64,000 nt of DNA from Lachancea kluyveri NRRL Y-12651 (lineage: Eukaryota; Ascomycota; Saccharomycetes; Saccharomycetales; Saccharomycetaceae), in the NCBI GenBank assembly GCA_000149225.2, contig CM000693.1, positions 310,001-374,000 of the forward strand, in the 5' to 3' direction. Position numbers and translations under genes: made by a program. Below are positions 58,069-64,000 of the stretch, one piece after another (the first letter of the stretch is position 1; each line of letters opens with the position of its first letter). Under the pieces are notes generated by a model. That model was not told where the DNA came from. It made no database searches and saw only the letters and a list, made by a program, of their open reading frames with translations.

Positions 58069-59246
58069 CGATGCCTACGTCGTGTTATTTCTGTTTTGCT
58101 TGGCCTTACGTTTGTTTTCATGAATTTCTGACGTGAATTTTTTTTTTTTTGTTTTTCCTCTTTATTTTGAAAAACTCATACTCTCCTGCATATTTACTAG
58201 TTGAATAATTTCAACTTACCTAAACCTTCAGACATCCAGAGAATAGGATAAACAGTTTACGACGGCACATTCCGATAATCCTAAATCAATCGCTTACAAT
58301 TGTATGCTTATTCGAATGTGACAGGATAAACTCTTTTTGGCCAAAAGAGTGGATAGAATCAAAGATTCCCGGTAAAAATATGGAACTAAAGTAAGAGAAA
58401 TGCAATAGAGGTAGACTACATCAAAAGCCAGTTTATCCCAGCAGTAGCAAAGTTAAAGTAGCAAAGTTAACAGGCTTACGAGTAACAAGCTTTTAAGCAC
58501 CCAACTGGGCATTGCCCCCCTCATGATTACTAAATACGCTAACGCAGTTGCCTATTCAGTGAAGGACTATTTCTAATCTTACAGGAAAAGAGAATCTTTC
58601 CCCAAATATCATGATTAGCATGGAAAATTAAGTTTTTCATTCATCATTTAGCAAACTGACACAAGAAATCATCCTACATTTTAGATTAGAAGTAGATTAA
58701 AAAGATTACCATTAGAGAGTAATTATCAAAACGCAAAAAGGCTTAAAATACCGTGATCAGAATTTTCAGTGTTTGGCTAATTTAGTCGACTCGTTCATGC
58801 TTTCGAAATCCGCTTGGGGCGACAGCTTGTCATCATTAGGTATTTATTGCGTCCAAGATAATCTCAAAATGTGTCTCTTCTCTTTTTCTCTCTCTCTTCT
58901 ATGAAGAACTCCTGTTCTTCTTACTCCTCTCTTTCTGACCAGGAGAACATCCTTCCACTTGAAGATAATCTTCTGAGTTTCTTCAAGGGGCAGAACTCTC
59001 CTGGACTCTTTTGTTGGAGAAAGGGCAAGTAGAATGGGAAAAGGTTGTAGTTTTTATACATGAAAAATTTTTTTTTCTTCATCAGGATCGCTCCGAGGCT
59101 TGAAAACTTGGCGGGAGGATTTCTGTTTAGGGCTCAAAAAATAATTCGCGCCATCAGTGATTAACAGTAAAAATATAATTAATTAAGATAAAGTAAAATT
59201 AATATACAATAATGATAACGGGGAATAACCATGCTATCGAAAAAAT
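58069..59246. other. Gene-free 1.18-kb interval between ERD1 start and the permease stop
   Basis: One of the two longest gene-free stretches in the window, alongside the DIT promoter. It holds the ERD1 promoter on the left, a 14-bp tandem duplication (58443-58470), a CT-rich segment (about 58870-58950) and an AT-rich right end (59155-59215). No ATG frame of 60 codons or more lies within it. I cannot show an RNA gene. Confidence 0.5.
58443..58470 (+). repeat. Perfect tandem duplication of a 14-bp unit
   Basis: The unit AGTAGCAAAGTTAA occurs twice head to tail without mismatch, in the ERD1 upstream region. Function unknown. Confidence 0.9.
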
Positions 59247-61070
59247 TCAAGATTTTTTGACAAAATTGGAACTGGTGGCAAATGTACCAGACAGTTCCTC
59301 GATATCTTCATCTTCCAGTTGAGTACCTTCAATGACTTCACCATTCTTTTCTCTTATAAAATCCTCTCTTTCCTCTTGGAAATATTCAACTTCTGCCCAT
59401 TTTTCGAGCCAACATTTATCCTTTAAAAAGTTTTTAACCGGAGAGCCTGGTACCGGAAAGTAATAGCATAACACGCAGTAAGCCGTAAATGAGGTCAGGT
59501 AGCCGACGAGATAGTTCAAATAGTACAAGTAAGTGGCACCCTTTGGAACATGGACGTTATCACCAATTGCACCGACAAAACCTGTAATATTTGGCAGAAT
59601 ACCAGCCACGTATGCGGTTACAGCTCTCCAGTTAATACCATACTTGTTGCCATACATGTAATCGGAAACGTGGTAATCTGCGGAATAAAGGTGTAACAAA
59701 TTCAACTGACCCCTTCTAATAACGTAGTAATCGGCAATCATAACACCTGCAATAGCACTCAAAAAGACCGCGTAGGCACTTAGAGCTGTGGTAAACTTGT
59801 TCGAAGAGGACATCAAATTCCATGGACAGATACACAGTGCTAATGCAGCACAGATGAATCCACCACGTCTAATGTTAATAAACCTGGGTAACATAGCCGT
59901 CATATCGGTACCAGCACTCAACGAGTTGGCGCTAATGTTGGTACCCAGTTGGGCAATCACAAAGATGAAAGAAATTAAAAAGACACCGGCACGTTCACCT
60001 GATGTGTAACCATCATCCAAAAACCTTCCAAGAATATCTAGCGGAGACCAGTAGTTAACGTGGTAAACCTCGTATGCAGCAGAGGTGACAATGATACCAA
60101 TCAAAGAAGTTACACTGAAAAAGAAGGGGATTGACACCATTTGAGACCAAGTTGACGCATTTTTGGTGCGAGCAAAACGAGAGAAATCCGGAGCGTTGAT
60201 AATCAATGCGGCGAAATTGGCCATTGCAGTCATGACAGAGCGAACAAAGGCCCAGCCACATTCGCTGGATGTAATTGGAGGTCCCTCGAGCAAAGAATCC
60301 AAAGCTATCTTGCCGTGCGATTTCTTCAAGGCCCAAATCAAAAAGCCGAATGCAGCAAATGGGACCAAACAAGCCTTGACAGTGAACAAATGTCTGATTT
60401 GATGGGGGTGGACGTAGACGAATGGGAGTTGGAAAAGCCAAAACAAAAAAAAGCACATAAACTCGTAAGTCGTAGCGTTTGGCGACGAGATTTTGTCCGG
60501 TATACGGCTGGGCAGGTCGTTGCCAAAAATACTTCTCAACATTAGGGAAACAGGTGTCATTGCGATCCAACTTTGGACAGAATACCAAACGATGGCCATG
60601 ACCACACGGTTAAGGACTGGCCAAAGGGAAAAAAAGATACCAAACGCAGCTCTAGCGGTTATAGGGAAAGAAATGTGGTACATGGATCCAACACGAGCCG
60701 AAAGCATAACCAGTACACCTGTCAATCCATATCCAATCCACACCGTAAGCCACGTCTGCCACCAGTTCAAGCCCAGTTGCAAACCAGTAGCAGCGATTTG
60801 CCAAGTGTTGATATTAAAACAGTCCGCAATCCAGAAATAAACGTAGTTAAACCAAGACCATTTACGACGTTCGGACTCAACAGGCTTCAAGTCATGGTTG
60901 TACAGAAACGTTTCCTTGATAGTTTCATGACGGTCAGTCTCCTCCACCTCAAGACAACTTAGAAACCTTCTCCAGATACTTTCTTCGGCCGCCTGTCTAG
61001 CAGGCCTGTCGGAAATGACAGAAGACGACGTAGTCGTTTTAACCTGACCCTTCTCAGTTTCAATACTCAT
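59247..61070 (-). CDS. NCS1-family uracil/allantoin-type permease (FUR4/DAL4/FUI1 group)
   Basis: A 607-residue proton-coupled nucleobase transporter of the fungal Fur type. Family sequence is dense: YNHDLKPVESERRKWSWFNY before helix 1, CFNINTWQIAATGLQLGLNW, the substrate-site region ISFPITARAAFGIFFSLWP, INAPDFSRFARTKNA, and LGTNISANSLSAGTDMTA. Overall it resembles Fur4 (uracil) and Dal4 (allantoin) more than Fui1 (uridine), and I cannot assign the substrate by eye. The N-terminus has Lys/Ser/Thr residues of the kind ubiquitinated in Fur4, and the C-terminus is acidic. It is divergent from RML2. Confidence 0.88.
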   Translation of the reverse strand: MSIETEKGQVKTTTSSSVISDRPARQAAEESIWRRFLSCLEVEETDRHETIKETFLYNHDLKPVESERRKWSWFNYVYFWIADCFNINTWQIAATGLQLGLNWWQTWLTVWIGYGLTGVLVMLSARVGSMYHISFPITARAAFGIFFSLWPVLNRVVMAIVWYSVQSWIAMTPVSLMLRSIFGNDLPSRIPDKISSPNATTYEFMCFFLFWLFQLPFVYVHPHQIRHLFTVKACLVPFAAFGFLIWALKKSHGKIALDSLLEGPPITSSECGWAFVRSVMTAMANFAALIINAPDFSRFARTKNASTWSQMVSIPFFFSVTSLIGIIVTSAAYEVYHVNYWSPLDILGRFLDDGYTSGERAGVFLISFIFVIAQLGTNISANSLSAGTDMTAMLPRFINIRRGGFICAALALCICPWNLMSSSNKFTTALSAYAVFLSAIAGVMIADYYVIRRGQLNLLHLYSADYHVSDYMYGNKYGINWRAVTAYVAGILPNITGFVGAIGDNVHVPKGATYLYYLNYLVGYLTSFTAYCVLCYYFPVPGSPVKNFLKDKCWLEKWAEVEYFQEEREDFIREKNGEVIEGTQLEDEDIEELSGTFATSSNFVKKS

Positions 61071-61898
61071 TTTTTTGTACTATTGCTATACTGTATCCTA
61101 TACTCTGTGTCTTGTTTTGCTATAAAAATAAGAGCGATGAGTTTTTTGTGTCTGACGCCCCGAGTTTCTTAGTACATATATATAATTGTTCATTAAACGG
61201 GCAAAACTTTTTGCTATCTCTAGCATCTATTGTTCTTAATCTCAACTACATTATCAGATACTTTGTAGAAACAATCAGCATATGTTCCAGTACCATGATA
61301 GATCTAATCGTCTATCAGAGAGTTACTTACCCAGAGAAAGTATTCCAAGTTTATCAGCGCCACTTATCAAGAACCCCGCCAATAGCGTCCCGAAACAAAC
61401 TGGACAATGTAATAAAACTCTCTCCGTTGCGCATAAAATTCGCGTTGACGCCGTTCCAAGACGGAAAATTAGCGTTGTGCCCGGCTTGCTGCGAGACAAA
61501 AGTAGTTAACTGTCAAAAAAATACTGAAACTTGTGCAGCCCTTCGTTCCACAATAGGATGTATCTACTGATGGTTAAAGCCCTGATCCGCATGCAGTATA
61601 TGCAACCATCAAAACGTAAAGGCACCATCTGTTCCTTGTATTTCTCTTGTTTTTTTTTTTTTTTCGTTTTGGAGAAACAGCTATGGAGATGTTCCTGTTG
61701 GTCCCTGGCATCCAAAATTATATGTCACGTGCCAGATGTGGATATAACCCGGATATAACATGTTACCCGCCCTGAGTGTTCGTAGAAAGGCACATATCTG
61801 AAAATTTTCACCAATTTGGTAGTAATGCGAAGCGTCAAGTCTCGTCCAGGTTTAACAAGGGACCCCCGTTGGATATCCTAGGAGACAGCGACGTTGAT
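61071..61898. other. Permease/RML2 divergent promoter region (828 bp)
   Basis: It contains CACGTG (61726-61731), a Reb1-type TTACCCG (61763-61769) and the AATTTT palindrome near RML2. A longer frame on the plus strand from 61112 lacks an ATG for its first half and is not protein-like. Confidence 0.5.
61799..61810. promoter_or_regulatory. AATTTT/RRPE-type element upstream of RML2
   Basis: The perfect palindrome TGAAAATTTTCA lies 89 bp before the RML2 ATG, close to CACGTG and TTACCCG sites. It parallels the elements at MRPL23, MRP20 and PET123. Confidence 0.65.
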
Positions 61899-63056
61899 AT
61901 GCTACTATTGAATTCTGTAAGGGCTTCTCTGGCTCCCACTGTGGCCAGGGTTCTACCTTACTCTACGACCAGACTGCTGACCACGTCTTCGCTTCTGTTA
62001 CAAAAAGCTGTTGAGGAATCGCCAATCGCGGTCACTTCTCAAATGTTGAAGATTGTTCCGAACGATGCCGACACTGTGGCTCTGGAAAAGCAAGATCAGT
62101 TGATCAAGAGACGTCGTAAGCTTTCCAAAGAAATCACAAAATTGAAGAAGTTGAAACCGGTATCCCCAGGTTTGAGATGGTACCGTGCTCCAATCTACCC
62201 ATATTTGCACAAGGGGGGCCCAGTCCGTTCGTTGACCGTTGCGAAGAGGGGCACCGGTGGTAGAAACCACTCCGGTAAGATCACCGTGCGCCATAGGGGT
62301 GGTGGACACAAGAGAAGAATTCGTATTGTCGATTTTCATCGTTTTGCTCCAGGTTTGCAAACCGTCCAAAGAATCGAATACGATCCCGGCAGATCGGCTC
62401 ATATTGCGTTGTTAAAGCACAACGAAACCGCCGAATTGAGCTACATCCTTGCCTGTGATGGGTTAAGAGCGGGCGATACCGTTGAAAGTTATAGGAATGG
62501 TATTCCTGAGAACCTGTTGAAAGAGATGGGTGGTAAGATTGACCCGGCCATTCTGAGTGTTCGTACCGCTCAGAGAGGTAACTGTCTACCGGTCTCCATG
62601 ATTCCAGTGGGTGCAATTGTACACAACGTGGGTATCACACCGGTCGGTCCCGCCAAGTTTTGTCGTGCTGCAGGTGCATATGCACGTATCATCTCCAAGT
62701 TGCCTGACAAGAAAAAAGCCGTTATTCGTTTGCAAAGCGGTGAACATCGTTACGTATCGCTAGAGGCATGTGCTACTTTGGGGATCGTCTCCAACATAGA
62801 TCACCAAAATAGATCCTTGGGTAAAGCTGGTAGATCCAGATGGAGAGGTATTAGACCAACTGTGAGAGGTGTTGCGATGAACAAGTGTGATCACCCTCAT
62901 GGTGGTGGTAGAGGTAAATCCAAGTCCAAGAAGCTGTCCATGTCTCCTTGGGGTCAGTTGGCTAAGGGCTACAAGACTAGAAGAGGTAAAAATCAAAACA
63001 GAATGAAAGTAAAGGACAGACCAAGAGGTAAATCTGGTAGATTCTCGAGACAATGA
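61899..63056 (+). CDS. RML2: Rml2, mitochondrial ribosomal protein uL2m
   Basis: Rml2 is the uL2 protein of the mitochondrial large subunit, next to the peptidyl-transferase centre. The 385-residue protein (S. cerevisiae 393) has a presequence ([19 protein letters not shown]). The uL2 core starts near residue 95 and includes [29 protein letters not shown] and the invariant [17 protein letters not shown], whose His is functionally important in bacterial L2. The ATG at 61899 is the first in-frame Met; the frame extends upstream only to GTG, without homology. The S. cerevisiae orthologue is YEL050C, outside the two main syntenic tracks. Confidence 0.96.
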   Translation: MLLLNSVRASLAPTVARVLPYSTTRLLTTSSLLLQKAVEESPIAVTSQMLKIVPNDADTVALEKQDQLIKRRRKLSKEITKLKKLKPVSPGLRWYRAPIYPYLHKGGPVRSLTVAKRGTGGRNHSGKITVRHRGGGHKRRIRIVDFHRFAPGLQTVQRIEYDPGRSAHIALLKHNETAELSYILACDGLRAGDTVESYRNGIPENLLKEMGGKIDPAILSVRTAQRGNCLPVSMIPVGAIVHNVGITPVGPAKFCRAAGAYARIISKLPDKKKAVIRLQSGEHRYVSLEACATLGIVSNIDHQNRSLGKAGRSRWRGIRPTVRGVAMNKCDHPHGGGRGKSKSKKLSMSPWGQLAKGYKTRRGKNQNRMKVKDRPRGKSGRFSRQ

Positions 63057-63243
63057 ATAATGAATTAGGGAGCAAGAAAAAAAGACAAAAACACAATTTT
63101 TTTTCATTTTTTATTTTTTTTTTTTCATTTTTATTCTCTGGTTTTCATTTTTAAAACGATATCTTTTCCTTCCCTCCTCCTGTACATAGCAGTATACCAG
63201 TAAATACATATAAATTCTGTCTTATAAGAATAGCAAAAGCTAG

Positions 63244-64000
63244 TTACAACAGAGAGGCATCCCATGTGCTTAACTCCACTATACTGCCAACGGCTAACTT
63301 AACATGTTCTGCCATATGGTCAAAACTCAATCTGTCCAATGTGTCCATGGTACTGTGAATGTATTTGTTGGTGCTACCAAAGTCACTTTCGATAACGAAG
63401 GCACTTGGGAATCCGTTCCTTCGAGAACTATCGTGATCACTGCATGCATACCCGCATTCGGTTTCGACAAACGGGATATCCAAATAGCTATCGATAATTA
63501 GCTTCACGAACTTGGTCAAGCCCTCTGTGGTATAGTCAGTAACTACGCCAATGTGTTCATTTTTAGGATCGGGAACGTAGCCGGTCATATCTTGCTGTAT
63601 CATCGCGACCACCTTCTTGCTATCCCTTGCATACTGGGTGAAAACATCCAATGAACCAAGCAAACCACCTTCTTCGGCGGAATAAAAGTGGAATTCGATG
63701 GTGTTTGATGGCCAGTGGTTGGTATCTACGAGATACTGCACATATAATCTCAATGCCTCGATGTTTGTAATCGTGCCAGAGCCGTTGTCATCTGCACCTG
63801 GTGCAGGAAGAATTGATGGCAGTATCAAGTTTATGGAGTCTTGATGCGAGCCTATTACCACGATATTTTCAGGTGTGGTGGAACCAGGGATGCTAACGAT
63901 AATAGAAAACTGCTTCCAACTGCGATGGTCAACATGGGTGATGGTAACATTGCCCGAGATAGGTTGTGTGGCATTATGAAGCTTAGAAGAAAGCCACTGT
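63244..64000 (-). CDS. YDR415C-like M28-family zinc aminopeptidase (5' end cut by window edge)
   Basis: This is the C-terminal 251 codons of a fungal leucine-aminopeptidase-like M28 enzyme, open to the right edge; the start and any signal peptide lie outside. The two-zinc site is visible: IGSHQDS (His ligand), APGADDNGSGT (bridging Asp), AEEGGLLGS (catalytic Glu-Glu), QQDMTGY (Asp) and KYIHSTMDTLD (last His). S. cerevisiae YDR415C is a 374-residue putative aminopeptidase of unknown role, and its place after ERD1 on chromosome IV fits the synteny here. Confidence 0.9.
   Translation of the reverse strand, partial: QWLSSKLHNATQPISGNVTITHVDHRSWKQFSIIVSIPGSTTPENIVVIGSHQDSINLILPSILPAPGADDNGSGTITNIEALRLYVQYLVDTNHWPSNTIEFHFYSAEEGGLLGSLDVFTQYARDSKKVVAMIQQDMTGYVPDPKNEHIGVVTDYTTEGLTKFVKLIIDSYLDIPFVETECGYACSDHDSSRRNGFPSAFVIESDFGSTNKYIHSTMDTLDRLSFDHMAEHVKLAVGSIVELSTWDASLL

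Noticed and set aside
58790-58815. TTTCGAAA core resembling the yeast centromere CDEIII
   Set aside because: The central CCG is not intact, there is no CDEI at the right distance and no very AT-rich CDEII-length segment beside it.
59274-59282. GGTGGCAAA (PACE sequence)
   Set aside because: It lies inside the coding end of the permease gene, far from any start, so is most likely chance.
61112-61570. 152-codon plus-strand open frame upstream of RML2
   Set aside because: It opens at TTG with no ATG until about codon 62, has no family resemblance and lies in a divergent promoter.
61776-61898. 41-codon upstream extension of RML2
   Set aside because: It would start at GTG, overlaps promoter motifs and is not conserved; the ATG at 61899 opens a good presequence.

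Overview
The window is an ordinary, gene-dense stretch of a budding-yeast (Saccharomycetaceae) nuclear chromosome. It holds 37 protein-coding genes that I can name or place in a family, one tRNA-Val(AAC) gene, and two short spliceosomal introns (NCB2 and ATG40). The 5' splice sites read GTATGT or GTAAGT and the branch points are TACTAAC-like. Most of the space between genes is accounted for by promoters and terminators. I see no mobile element, virus-like relic, centromere, CRISPR array or rRNA.

The gene order indicates the lineage. Orthologues of S. cerevisiae chromosome XV genes YOR145C-YOR161C (PNO1, MDM32, SPP2, SMP3, MRPL23, RPB2, ATG40, ISN1, PNS1, MTR10, SME1, PET123, PUP1) are shuffled together with orthologues of chromosome IV genes YDR393W-YDR415C (SHE9, RPT3, SXM1, NCB2, UTP5, HPT1, URH1, DIT2, DIT1, RPB7, MRP20, TRS120, ADE8, SIZ1, STE14, DFM1, RRP17, ERD1, YDR415C). 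This interleaving is expected of a species that split off before the yeast whole-genome duplication. Proteins are very close to S. cerevisiae in sequence and length, and by eye the DNA is moderately AT-rich. A Zygosaccharomyces/Torulaspora-type yeast is my best guess, with Lachancea or Kluyveromyces less likely. The species itself is an inference.

Layout. 1-6.4 kb: PNO1 (cut by the left edge), MDM32, SPP2, SHE9/MDM33, RPT3. 6.4-16.9 kb: SMP3, SXM1, NCB2 (intron), UTP5, HPT1, and an MCH2-like transporter. 17-23.7 kb: URH1, the divergent spore-wall pair DIT2/DIT1, RPB7. 24.6-31.3 kb: MRPL23, RPB2, MRP20, ATG40 (intron). 31.7-40.4 kb: ISN1, PNS1, MTR10, SME1, PET123. 40.5-51.4 kb: TRS120, PUP1, ADE8, SIZ1, STE14, VPS71. 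51.5-64 kb: tRNA-Val, CAT2, DFM1, RRP17, ERD1, an NCS1 uracil/allantoin-type permease, RML2, and a YDR415C-like aminopeptidase cut by the right edge.

Functional themes and regulation. Proteasome genes RPT3 and PUP1 carry Rpn4 (PACE) sites. PNO1, UTP5 and RRP17, plus the karyopherins SXM1 and MTR10, carry the RRPE + PAC ribosome-biogenesis promoter pair. All four mitochondrial ribosomal protein genes (MRPL23, MRP20, PET123, RML2) carry an AATTTT-type palindrome 70-100 bp before the ATG. DIT2 has two Ndt80-type meiotic sites. The least expected single observation is a well-supported 94-nt intron in the ATG40 ER-phagy receptor gene, which is, to my knowledge, intronless in S. cerevisiae. I did not find an undescribed multi-gene system here.
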